Shown here one piece after another: positions 55,616 through 63,618 of a stretch of DNA of 64,000 nt. Under the pieces are notes generated by a model that saw only the letters and a list, made by a program, of their open reading frames with translations, did not search any database and had not been told where the DNA came from. The position numbers and the translations under genes were made by a program. This DNA comes from Massilia phyllostachyos (GTDB lineage Bacteria > Pseudomonadota > Gammaproteobacteria > Burkholderiales > Burkholderiaceae_D), in NCBI RefSeq assembly GCF_021044825.1, contig NZ_JAJNOC010000012.1:1-64000 (forward strand), written 5' to 3'. Numbering within the stretch: the stretch's first letter is position 1; every line of letters starts with the position of its first letter.

Positions 55616-56926
55616 ATGCAAAGCACCGCCCCCAAGCAGGCGCCCTCATTGGCCCAAGTCCCCGAGGCCGAGCACAACCCGCACACCGGCGCGCTCGTCA
55701 TCGTCACCATCCTGTTCTTCATGTGGGGCCTGCTCACGTCGCTCAACGACGTGCTGATCCCGCACCTGAAGTCGATCTACACGCTGACCTACCTGCAGGC
55801 GATGCTGGTGCAGTTCTGCTTCTTCGGCGCCTACTTCATCGTGTCGCTGCCGGCCGGCGCCCTGATCCGCCGCATCGGCTACCAGAACGGCGCCGTCACC
55901 GGCCTGATGATCGCGGCCGGCGGCTGCGCCCTGTTCTACCCGGCCTCGAACGGCGGCTACGGCCTGTTCCTGTTCGCCTTCTTCGTTCTGGCGAGCGGCA
56001 TCACCATCCTGCAGGTGGCGGCCAACCCCTACGTCACCGTGCTCGGCCCGGCGCGCACCGCGTCCAGCCGCCTGACCCTGACCCAGGCCTTCAACTCGCT
56101 CGGCACCACGGTGGCGCCGGCGCTGGGCGGCATCCTGATCCTGTCGACTGTCGCCCTGAGCGCCGACCAGCTGGCCGCGCTGCCCGCCGCCGAGCAGGCC
56201 GCGCACAAGGCGGCGGAAGCGGCCGCGGTGCAGGGCCCCTACCTTGCGCTGGCCGCGGCGCTGGCCATCCTGGCGGTGCTGTTCGCGCTGGCGAAGCTGC
56301 CCAAGATCAGCCACGCCGACGACGGCGCCCCGGCGGTCGACGGCAAGGGCGGCGCCATGGCCTACCGCCACCTGGTGTTGGGCGCGGTCGCGATCTTCCT
56401 CTACGTGGGCGCGGAAGTCAGCATCGGCAGCTTCCTCATCAACTTCCTCGGCGAGGGCAATATCGCGGGCCTGAGCCACGCGGACGCGGCCCACTACGTC
56501 AGCCTTTACTGGGGCGGCGCGCTGGTGGGACGCTTCATCGGCTTCGCGGCGATGCGCTACGTCAGCCCGGGCAAGTCGCTGGCCGTCACCGCCCTTGGCT
56601 CGATCGCGCTGGTGCTCACCGCGACCTTCGGCGAAGGCTCGGTGGCGAAGTGGGCGATCGTCGCGGTCGGCCTGTGCAACTCGATCATGTTCCCGACCAT
56701 CTTCAGCCTGGCTCTGCATGGCCTCGGCAAGTTCACCGGCCAGGGCTCGGGCATCCTGTGCATGGCGATCGTGGGCGGCGCCGTGATCCCGTTCGTGCAG
56801 GGCATGTTCGCCGACACCATCGGCCTGCAGCCGTCCTTCCTGGTGCCGGCGGTGTGCTACTTGTTCATCCTCTACTTCGGGATCAAGTACGCCAACCTGC
56901 ACAAGCAGCCGGTCAGCGCCGGCTAA
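55616..56926 (+). CDS. Sugar:proton symporter (FucP/GluP type MFS)
   Basis: A 436-residue inner-membrane protein with about 12 helices. N-terminal motifs are FFMWGLLTSLNDVLIPHLKSIYTLTYLQAMLVQFCFFGAYF and LPAGALIRRIGYQNG, then LQVAANPYVTVLGP and LTLTQAFNSLGTT, which are typical of glucose/galactose or fucose permeases. Context suggests glucose. GGAG lies seven bases before ATG 55616. Its stop abuts the convergent metallo-hydrolase gene. Confidence 0.93.
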   Translation: MQSTAPKQAPSLAQVPEAEHNPHTGALVIVTILFFMWGLLTSLNDVLIPHLKSIYTLTYLQAMLVQFCFFGAYFIVSLPAGALIRRIGYQNGAVTGLMIAAGGCALFYPASNGGYGLFLFAFFVLASGITILQVAANPYVTVLGPARTASSRLTLTQAFNSLGTTVAPALGGILILSTVALSADQLAALPAAEQAAHKAAEAAAVQGPYLALAAALAILAVLFALAKLPKISHADDGAPAVDGKGGAMAYRHLVLGAVAIFLYVGAEVSIGSFLINFLGEGNIAGLSHADAAHYVSLYWGGALVGRFIGFAAMRYVSPGKSLAVTALGSIALVLTATFGEGSVAKWAIVAVGLCNSIMFPTIFSLALHGLGKFTGQGSGILCMAIVGGAVIPFVQGMFADTIGLQPSFLVPAVCYLFILYFGIKYANLHKQPVSAG

Positions 56927-57997
56927 TCAGTCCAGCGTCTTCCACCACTGGCTGCCGGGCTGGGGGTCCTTGAGATTCAAGGGCTCCCCCATCTCCGGCG
57001 TCGCCAGCTTCACGCCCTTCCCCTCGGCCAGCGCCACGATGCGCTCGAACGGGTCCTGCCAGCGGTGCAGGGCCAGGTCGAAGGTCCCGTTATGCATCGG
57101 CAGCATCCACGCGCCCTTCAGGTCGAGGAAGGCCTGCAAGGTCTCTTCCGGCTGCATGTGCACGTCCGGCCACTGCTTGTCGTAGGCGCCGGTTTCCAGT
57201 AACGCGACGTCGAAGGGGCCGTAGCGGCGGCCGATTTCCTTGAAGCCGTCGAAGTAGCCGGTGTCGCCGCTGAAGAAGACGCGCAGCTCGTCGCTCTGGA
57301 TCACCCAGGAGGCCCACAGGGTCGAGTTGCGGTCGTTCAGCGAACGGCCCGAGAAGTGCTGCGACGGCGTCGCAGTCAGGCGCACGCCATCGATCTGCGT
57401 GCCCTGCCACCAGTCGAACTGCTGCACCTTCTTCGCATCGATTCCCCACTCGATGAGACGGTCGCCCACGCCCAGCGGCGCCAGGAAGTGTTCGGTCTTC
57501 GCGGCCAGCGCCTTGACTGCCGCATGGTCGAGGTGGTCGTAGTGGTCGTGCGAGAGGATCACGGCCTTGATCGGCGGCAGCTCGTCGATCGCGATCGGTG
57601 GCGCGTGGAAGCGCTTGGGGCCGGCCCACTGCACGGGCGAAGCGCGTTCCGAGAACACCGGGTCGGTGAGATAAAAGGCGCCTTTCAGCTTGATCAGCAT
57701 GGTCGAGTGGCCGAGGCGGTACAGGGTGTTGTCGGGCGCGGCCAGCAGCGCGGCCTGGCTCAAGAGACGCACCGGCACCGTCCCCGTCGGCATGGTGCCC
57801 TTCGGCTTGTTGAACATGAAGTTCCACCACAGGCGCGCCATCTCGCCGACGCTGTGTTCGCGCATCGTAACGGGGTTGCGGAACTTCCCGTCCGCGAACT
57901 GGGGCGATTCGGTATGTGCGGGGGCAGCGGTGGCCAGGGTGCAGTAGCTCATGATGGCGGCGATTCCAAGGAAAAGGGTGGCGAACAGGGTGCGCAT
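56927..57997 (-). CDS. Exported metallo-beta-lactamase-fold hydrolase (NAPE-PLD like)
   Basis: A 356-residue protein. The signal sequence is MRTLFATLFLGIAAIMSYCTLATA. The metal motif is ILSHDHYDHLDHAAV, with further metal ligands in FSGDTGYFDGF and PMHNGTFDLALH. RLGHSTMLIKLKGAFYLTDPVFSERASPV is typical of the N-acyl-phosphatidylethanolamine phospholipase D/RomA-like branch. It may act on lipids or act as an amidase in the periplasm. It is divergent from a TetR gene with a shared palindrome. Confidence 0.88.
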   Translation of the reverse strand: MRTLFATLFLGIAAIMSYCTLATAAPAHTESPQFADGKFRNPVTMREHSVGEMARLWWNFMFNKPKGTMPTGTVPVRLLSQAALLAAPDNTLYRLGHSTMLIKLKGAFYLTDPVFSERASPVQWAGPKRFHAPPIAIDELPPIKAVILSHDHYDHLDHAAVKALAAKTEHFLAPLGVGDRLIEWGIDAKKVQQFDWWQGTQIDGVRLTATPSQHFSGRSLNDRNSTLWASWVIQSDELRVFFSGDTGYFDGFKEIGRRYGPFDVALLETGAYDKQWPDVHMQPEETLQAFLDLKGAWMLPMHNGTFDLALHRWQDPFERIVALAEGKGVKLATPEMGEPLNLKDPQPGSQWWKTLD

Positions 57998-58021
57998 GTC
58001 TTGTTGATCCGTCAGATGTAC

Positions 58022-58036
58022 ACTACACAGTGTAGT
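58022..58036. promoter_or_regulatory. TetR operator between the hydrolase and TetR genes
   Basis: ACTACAC-A-GTGTAGT, a perfect 7+1+7 palindrome, 25 bases from the hydrolase start and 44 from the TetR start. A weaker related ACTAGTGAGTGTA lies just to the right. Confidence 0.75.
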
Positions 58037-58079
58037 TTCACTTTTTGGAAAAGTAAACTAGTGAGTGTAAAATAATTGG

Positions 58080-58691
58080 ATGAACGCTCCTCGTCTTACC
58101 GACCTAAAACGCAAGGCCATCGTCCAGGCTGCGGCTGCCGAATTCCGCGCCAACGGCTTCGAAGCGACCAGCATGGACCGCATCGCCGCCGTTGCCGAGG
58201 TGTCGAAACGCACCGTCTACAACCACTTCCCGAGCAAGGAAGAGCTGTTCGCCGAGACCATCGTGCAGCTGTTCGAAGCCAGCGCGGCGCAGCAGGAACT
58301 GGCCTATCGCAGCGACGTGGGCTTGCGCGAACAGCTGACGGAACTGGTGCGGCTGAAGATGCGCACGCTCGAACAGCGGGATTTCCTGGACCTGGCGCGG
58401 GTGGCGATTTCGGAAGCGATCCACGCGCCCGAGCGCGCGCTGCCGGTGTTCGCGCGCCTGAACGAGCGCGAGGAAGGGGTCACGACATGGATCCGTGCGG
58501 CGCAGGCGGACGGCAAACTCAAGCCGGGCGACCCGGCCTTTGCCGCCACCATGCTGCAGGGCCAGGTGAAAGCCTTCGCCTTCTGGCCGCAAGTGGCGAT
58601 GGGGGCCGCCCCGCTCGGCCCTGAACAGCAGGAGGCCGTGGTCGAGGCGGCGGTGTCGATGTTCCTGTCCTACTTCGGCGCGGCGCAGTAA
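58080..58691 (+). CDS. TetR/AcrR-family regulator
   Basis: A 203-residue regulator with helix-turn-helix RKAIVQAAAAEFRANGFEATSMDRIAAVAEVSKRTVYNHFPSKEELFAETI, followed by a TetR_C-like helical domain. No ribosome site precedes ATG 58080, so the message may be leaderless or weakly translated. It probably represses the divergent metallo-hydrolase. Its last 22 bases overlap the convergent halogenase gene. Confidence 0.92.
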   Translation: MNAPRLTDLKRKAIVQAAAAEFRANGFEATSMDRIAAVAEVSKRTVYNHFPSKEELFAETIVQLFEASAAQQELAYRSDVGLREQLTELVRLKMRTLEQRDFLDLARVAISEAIHAPERALPVFARLNEREEGVTTWIRAAQADGKLKPGDPAFAATMLQGQVKAFAFWPQVAMGAAPLGPEQQEAVVEAAVSMFLSYFGAAQ

Positions 58692-60184
58692 CGCTCCACG
58701 TAGGACTGGTGCGAGGGCAGGCTCGCCACCGTGCGGTCGACCTGTTCCTTGATCCCGCCGAGGAAGTGCGACAGCTCAGCGTCGCCCATCAGGTCGGCCG
58801 TCTGGTGGCGCCGGTAGGGCATGATGCCCTGCCCCAGCATCACCTGGATCCAGGAGTTCTCGGCGAACAGCTCGGTCGGGAAGCGGAATACGCGGCCGGT
58901 CTCGCGGAACAGGTCGATGCGGTGCTGCAGCGACGCCGGCACCGGCATGTTGCGCGCGTCGACCCAATAGGGCGCGTCGATGCGGTTGTTGACCTTGTAG
59001 TGCAGGATGATGAAGTCGCGGATGTGCTCCACTTCCGTCGCGGCCTGGCGGTTGAACTCCTCGACGTCGCTTTGGACGATGCCTTCGCTCGGGAACATCT
59101 GCATCAGGCGCAGGATGCTGCGCTGGATCAGGTGGATGCTGGTCGATTCGATCGGCTCCAGGAAGCCGCTCGACAGGCCGACCGCCACCACGTTCGCCTT
59201 CCACACCTGCTTGCGCTGGCCCGGCGTGAACTTGATGACGCGCGGTTTCATCAGGGGCTCGCCTTCGACGTTCCCCATCAGCGCTCCGATCGCCTGTTCG
59301 TCCTCCACGTAGCGGCTGGCGAACACGATGCCGTTGCCGACCCGGTGCTGCAGCGGGATGCGCCACTGCCAGCCGAAGGGATGGGCGATCGAGCGCGTCA
59401 GCGGGATGGCGTCGCCCACGGAAGTCGTCTGCAGCGCGGCGGCGCTGTCGTTGAACAGCCACTGCGACCAGTCCTCGTACTCGACGCCCAGCGCCTGGCC
59501 GATCAACAGGCCCCGGAAGCCGGTGCAGTCGATGAACAGGTCGCCCTCGACATCAAGGCCCGACTCCAGCGTGATCGAGCGCACGTGGCCCGTGAGCGCA
59601 CTGGTGGTGACGTCGACGATCTTGCCCTCGATGCGCTGCACGCCGAAGCGCTCGCTGAACTTGCGCAGGTAGCGCGCGTAGGCGCTGGCGTCCAGGTGGT
59701 AGGCGTAGTTCATGCCCTGGCGCGGCAGGTGGGCGAACTTGTTCTCTTGCGAGGCGCGCAGCTCGAGGCAGTAGTCGCCGTAGTCGCCCGCCAGGCCGCG
59801 CTCGCGGCCCTTGTGCCAGAAGTGCTGGAAGCCGGCGGTCCAGTGGTCGGTGCCGGTCAGGCCGAACGAGTGGATGTAGTGCTCGTTCACATTGCGCCAG
59901 TTTTCGAAGCTGATCCCGAGCTTGAAGGTCGCCTTGGTCTCGGCCATGAATTCCTGCTCGTTGATCTCGAGGAGATTGTGGAAGTTCAGCAGGGTCGGAA
60001 TGGTGGCTTCGCCCACGCCCACGGTGCCGATCTCGTCGGATTCGACCAGCTTGATGTCGAGGCGCTTGCCCAGGATCTTCGAGATGCAGGCGGCAGCCAT
60101 CCAGCCGGCGGTGCCGCCGCCCACGATGACGACACGGCGCACCGGGCGTCCCATGCCATTGATGTTGTTCGATCGGGTGTCCAC
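58670..60184 (-). CDS. Flavin-dependent tryptophan-halogenase-like enzyme (A)
   Basis: A 504-residue PrnA-type protein. The FAD motif is VIVGGGTAGWMAA, followed by GVGEATIPT. The catalytic Lys is at position 88 (ATFKLGISFENW), WxWxIP at residues 272-277 (WQWRIP), and the conserved Glu in LEPIESTSIHLIQ. All key halogenase residues are present, so activity is plausible. The GTG start at 60182-60184 has a strong GAGGAG site. It is the last gene of the receptor-halogenase operon. The substrate is unknown; tryptophan itself is not implied. Confidence 0.93.
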   Translation of the reverse strand: MDTRSNNINGMGRPVRRVVIVGGGTAGWMAAACISKILGKRLDIKLVESDEIGTVGVGEATIPTLLNFHNLLEINEQEFMAETKATFKLGISFENWRNVNEHYIHSFGLTGTDHWTAGFQHFWHKGRERGLAGDYGDYCLELRASQENKFAHLPRQGMNYAYHLDASAYARYLRKFSERFGVQRIEGKIVDVTTSALTGHVRSITLESGLDVEGDLFIDCTGFRGLLIGQALGVEYEDWSQWLFNDSAAALQTTSVGDAIPLTRSIAHPFGWQWRIPLQHRVGNGIVFASRYVEDEQAIGALMGNVEGEPLMKPRVIKFTPGQRKQVWKANVVAVGLSSGFLEPIESTSIHLIQRSILRLMQMFPSEGIVQSDVEEFNRQAATEVEHIRDFIILHYKVNNRIDAPYWVDARNMPVPASLQHRIDLFRETGRVFRFPTELFAENSWIQVMLGQGIMPYRRHQTADLMGDAELSHFLGGIKEQVDRTVASLPSHQSYVERYCAAPK

Positions 60185-60194
60185 GGCGGTCTCC

Positions 60195-61193
60195 TCAGCG
60201 GTTCATTCTTTTCAGTAGTTGGGCGCGGATGTTGCGCACCGCGTCTTCGTCGAGCGGTCCCAGGATGCGGCGCGCGGCCGGCGGAATGTGGGCGGCGGTG
60301 TCGTCATCGGCTTCGAACACGTAGTGACGGAACAGCTCCTGCCAGGCCTGGCGCTGCTCTAGCGGCAGCTCGCGCACCGTCATCAACGCGTGCATCAGGA
60401 CGTTGGTCGGCGTGTCCATGTACGGTGGCGACTGGCGCCACCAGTAGTTCACCAGCACGTTGAAGTCTTCCAACGCCTCGATGTGGTGCCACCACATGCT
60501 CGGAATGAACAGCGCATCGCCGGCTTCCAGTTCCGCGACCAGCGCGTGTTCCATCGCGGTGGCGAAGCGCGGGAAGCGTTCCAGGTCGGGCTTGTGGAAA
60601 TCGACCAGGCTGATGGCCTGGCCGGCCGGCGTGAAGTCGAGCGGGCCGATATACAGGTTGCTCACCTGCTGCGGCGGGAACAGGGTGAAGCGGCGGCGGC
60701 CGGCGGCGACGCAGGCGAGGTTGTCCGGCAGGTCGTAGTGGGCCGCGATGCGGGTGCGGTTGCCGATCCAGATCGAGCCCAGTGCATCGCGTCCGCCCAG
60801 GTCCATCAGGTTCTCGTCGTGGAAGCCCGGCAGGCAGGTGTCGACGGTGGTCGAACCGACGTAGATCGCCGGCGGCTTGTCGGCGCCGCGGTGGCGTTCG
60901 AGCTCGTGCAGCACCTGGTCGAGGCGGACCTGCACCGGCGCGAAGTTGAAGCCGCTGAGGTCCTCGTTGTAGAACAGGCGGCCGCCGATCTCCGGTGGGC
61001 CGAGCATCGCGGTGACGGGGGCGCCGCGGTAGAAGCGGCGCAGGTAAGCGTCGGCACTGGTGGCCTGCACCATCGGCCAGCCTGCGACCAGGCCGCGCAG
61101 CACGACCGGTTCGGTGGACGCGAGAATGCCCGGTCCGAGATCGCGCGGCGTGAGGCCCGTGAGCTCGCGGATCGGTTTAGCCGCGGGCAGCAT
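60195..61193 (-). CDS. JmjC-like cupin protein (Cupin_8)
   Basis: A 332-residue protein. It begins PIRELTGLTPRDLGPGILASTEPVVLRGLVAGWP, the classical Cupin_8/FIH-like start. The probable Fe(II) facial triad is HYD in RIAAHYDLPDNLACV with a distal His in SMWWHHIEALEDFNVLVNYWW. It may be an Fe(II)/2-oxoglutarate hydroxylase. It overlaps SapC by 17 bases upstream; the halogenase A ribosome site overlaps its stop. ATG 61191-61193 has no clear Shine-Dalgarno. Confidence 0.87.
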   Translation of the reverse strand: MLPAAKPIRELTGLTPRDLGPGILASTEPVVLRGLVAGWPMVQATSADAYLRRFYRGAPVTAMLGPPEIGGRLFYNEDLSGFNFAPVQVRLDQVLHELERHRGADKPPAIYVGSTTVDTCLPGFHDENLMDLGGRDALGSIWIGNRTRIAAHYDLPDNLACVAAGRRRFTLFPPQQVSNLYIGPLDFTPAGQAISLVDFHKPDLERFPRFATAMEHALVAELEAGDALFIPSMWWHHIEALEDFNVLVNYWWRQSPPYMDTPTNVLMHALMTVRELPLEQRQAWQELFRHYVFEADDDTAAHIPPAARRILGPLDEDAVRNIRAQLLKRMNR

Positions 61194-61896
61194 AGGATGT
61201 GTTCTTGCGGTTCTTGCGATCGATGAGGCTACGGAAGTTCGACAGCGAGGCGATCTGGAAGTAGATCGCGGCCAGGTAGCCGGCCTTGTGCAGGCTGTCG
61301 AGCGTCGCCGCATCCAATACGGCCAGGCGCTCCTCGTTGACCGTGTAGAAGCCGCCGAAGCGGTGCTGCGAGCCGTCGTCGAGCGTGATGTCGAGCGAGA
61401 AGCCTTCCAGCAGCTCGTTCTTCAACAGCGCTTCGATGAAGCCGGCATTGGCCTGCATGCCCTCGTGGATCGCGAGCAGCATCGAGTTGACGTTCTCGAG
61501 GTAGGGCGACATGCCGCCGTGCGGCAGGAACACCGCCTCGCCCTCGACCTTGCTGACGCGTGGGTTGTCGAGGTCGACGTGGATCATGAGTTCCTCGCCG
61601 TGCTGGCCGATCAGGAAAGGCATGCGGCTCACCAGCAGGGGAATCGCGGCCGCATCCCAGGTCTGCCCTTCCAGGAACAGGTTCTCGTCGCTTTCGAAGC
61701 CGAACAGGGCGATCGGCTCGTAGGCCTGGCTGGCGTCGTCCTTGCGGAAGATGATCGGGTAATGCGCCTGCAGCTGGCGGAACTCGGCCGGGAAGGTCTG
61801 GACGAAGGCGCGCGCGTCGCCCAGGTCGGCGCCGGGGCGGGTGACGATGCGCAGGTCCTTGTGATCGATATTATTCAGCAGTACCGGATTGGCCAT
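61177..61896 (-). CDS. SapC-family protein
   Basis: A 239-residue soluble protein: NPVLLNNIDHKDLRIVT, AYEPIALFGFESDENLFLEG, and PFLIGQHGEELMIHVDLDNPRV. These match the SapC family, named after a Campylobacter S-layer locus but of unknown biochemical role. In proteobacteria it recurs next to TonB-dependent receptors and tryptophan-halogenase-like genes. It lies 38 bases after halogenase B. There is no signal peptide. Confidence 0.9.
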   Translation of the reverse strand: MANPVLLNNIDHKDLRIVTRPGADLGDARAFVQTFPAEFRQLQAHYPIIFRKDDASQAYEPIALFGFESDENLFLEGQTWDAAAIPLLVSRMPFLIGQHGEELMIHVDLDNPRVSKVEGEAVFLPHGGMSPYLENVNSMLLAIHEGMQANAGFIEALLKNELLEGFSLDITLDDGSQHRFGGFYTVNEERLAVLDAATLDSLHKAGYLAAIYFQIASLSNFRSLIDRKNRKNTSYAARG

Positions 61897-61934
61897 GGTG
61901 GTGTCTCTTTGTTCGTTGTTATGGTGGTGGTGAT

Positions 61935-63509
61935 TCAGTGGCGCGGCAGGCCGTGGCGCGCGATGTGCGCGAGCAGGCCGCGGTTGTCGGGCAGGCCGGC
62001 CAGCATCCGCTCCGTGAGCTCCCGCGCCTGGCGGAAGAAGGCGTCGGCATTCGCCGCATCCGGCTCGCCCGGACGCGCGCGCCGTGCCAGACCCGGTTCG
62101 GGGCGAAAGCCCATGCCGTACAGGACGTACTGGTAGCTCGCCGCCGGGAACACTTCCATGTGGCGGCCGAAGTCCTGGCGCGAGGGCGGGCGGTGGGTCC
62201 ACAGCGCCAGCAGGTCGGCCAGGCGCCCCGGGATGGATTCGCCCGAGCGGTTGTCGCGCCAGTAGCCGTACGGGTCGGCGCCACCTTCACGGCGGCTCAG
62301 CACATAGTGCAGCTTGAGGAAGTCGATCACCCGCTCCCAGCGGTAGGTGAAGGTCGTGTTGAAGCGCTCCGCGCAGATGTCCATCTGGGCGCGCGTGACC
62401 GGCATCTCCTCCAGCAGCATGGCGGCGGACAGTTCGACCATGGCCAGGGCCGAGGCTTCCAGCGGTTCGATGAAGCCGGCGGACAGCCCGATGGCGACGC
62501 AGTTGCGATGCCAGAAGCGCTCGCGGTAGCCAGGCTCGAAGCTGAGTTTGCGCGGTGTGATGTCTTCGGGTCCGCCGCTGGCGCGCACGTAGTCGCGCAG
62601 CGCCTGCTCGGCCTGTTCATCCGTGGTGTGCGCGCTCGAATACACGTGGCCGATGCCGCGCCGGGTCGGCAGGCCGATGTCCCAGATCCAGCCGGCGTGC
62701 TGCGCGGTGGAGGTGGTCTGCGAGGCGATGGGCGCGATCTCGTGCGCATACGGCACCTGCACCGCGAGCGCGCTGTCGTTGAACAGCACCCCGCGCTGCG
62801 CGATGAAAGGCACGCCGTAGTGCTGCCCGAGCAGCAGCGACTGCATGCCGGTGCAGTCGACGAACAGGTCCGCTTCAAGGTCGCCATGGGCCCGGGTATG
62901 CAGGGCTGCGATATCGCCGTTGTCATGGGAGCGGATGCCGGTGACGTGGTCCGGCGCATAATGCACGCCGAGGCGTTCTAGACAGTGCTTCTTGAGGAAC
63001 TGGCCGAACTTGCCGGCGTCGAGGTGGTAGCCATAGTTGGCCACGGCCGCGAATTCCGGCGTCTGCGCCTGCTTCGGCGCGCGGCCGTGCAGGCATAGCT
63101 GCGGCTGGAAGCTGGCCGTGCCGGCGAACGGCGCATCGCCGCCTTGGGCGAGCCAGCGCCCGGCCAGGTCGGCGTCGCCCCAGCCCTGGGGCAGCGCGAA
63201 GGGGTGAAAGTAGTGGTCCTCATCGCCGCCCGTGACCCAGCGATCGAAGCGCGAGCCCTGCTTGAAGGCGGCGTCGCACTCGCGGAAAAAAGCGGATTCG
63301 GACAGGCCCGCCGCGCGCAAGGTGTCGCGCATGGTCGGCCAGGTGCCCTCGCCGACGCCGATGATCGGCACGTCGGGGGACTCGATCAGCGTGATGCGCA
63401 GGCCCCCTGCTTCCTGGGACTGGAGGCCGGACGCGAGAACGGCGGCCGTCAGCCAGCCGGCGGAGCCGCCGCCGACGATGACGACGTGCCTGGTGGTGGT
63501 GCTCACCAT
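61935..63509 (-). CDS. Flavin-dependent tryptophan-halogenase-like enzyme (B)
   Basis: A 524-residue divergent paralogue of enzyme A. The FAD motif is VIVGGGSAGWLTA, with GVGEGTWPT in place of GEATIPT. The Lys lies in AAFKQGSRFDRW and the Glu in IEPLEASALAMVE. The signature loop reads WIWDIG (residues 274-279), so Gly replaces the Pro of WxWxIP. ATG 63507-63509 was chosen; a TTG four codons upstream is less likely. It is the first enzyme gene after the receptor. Confidence 0.91.
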   Translation of the reverse strand: MVSTTTRHVVIVGGGSAGWLTAAVLASGLQSQEAGGLRITLIESPDVPIIGVGEGTWPTMRDTLRAAGLSESAFFRECDAAFKQGSRFDRWVTGGDEDHYFHPFALPQGWGDADLAGRWLAQGGDAPFAGTASFQPQLCLHGRAPKQAQTPEFAAVANYGYHLDAGKFGQFLKKHCLERLGVHYAPDHVTGIRSHDNGDIAALHTRAHGDLEADLFVDCTGMQSLLLGQHYGVPFIAQRGVLFNDSALAVQVPYAHEIAPIASQTTSTAQHAGWIWDIGLPTRRGIGHVYSSAHTTDEQAEQALRDYVRASGGPEDITPRKLSFEPGYRERFWHRNCVAIGLSAGFIEPLEASALAMVELSAAMLLEEMPVTRAQMDICAERFNTTFTYRWERVIDFLKLHYVLSRREGGADPYGYWRDNRSGESIPGRLADLLALWTHRPPSRQDFGRHMEVFPAASYQYVLYGMGFRPEPGLARRARPGEPDAANADAFFRQARELTERMLAGLPDNRGLLAHIARHGLPRH

Positions 63510-63547
63510 GGTGGATCCCAATAAGACGAATGCCGGGCAAGTCTAAC

Positions 63548-63582
63548 CCGAAAAAGCCACGGTGGGGCCGCGGCTTTTTCGG
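63548..63582. terminator. Hairpin between the receptor and halogenase B
   Basis: CCGAAAAAGCC..CGG and CCG..GGCTTTTTCGG form a near-perfect stem (one A-C mismatch) around TGGGG. It may be a partial terminator that leaves the receptor more abundant than the enzymes. Confidence 0.65.
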
Positions 63583-63618
63583 TTCTCCATGCTGCCCGCT
63601 CGCGCGGGCGCCGGCGGG

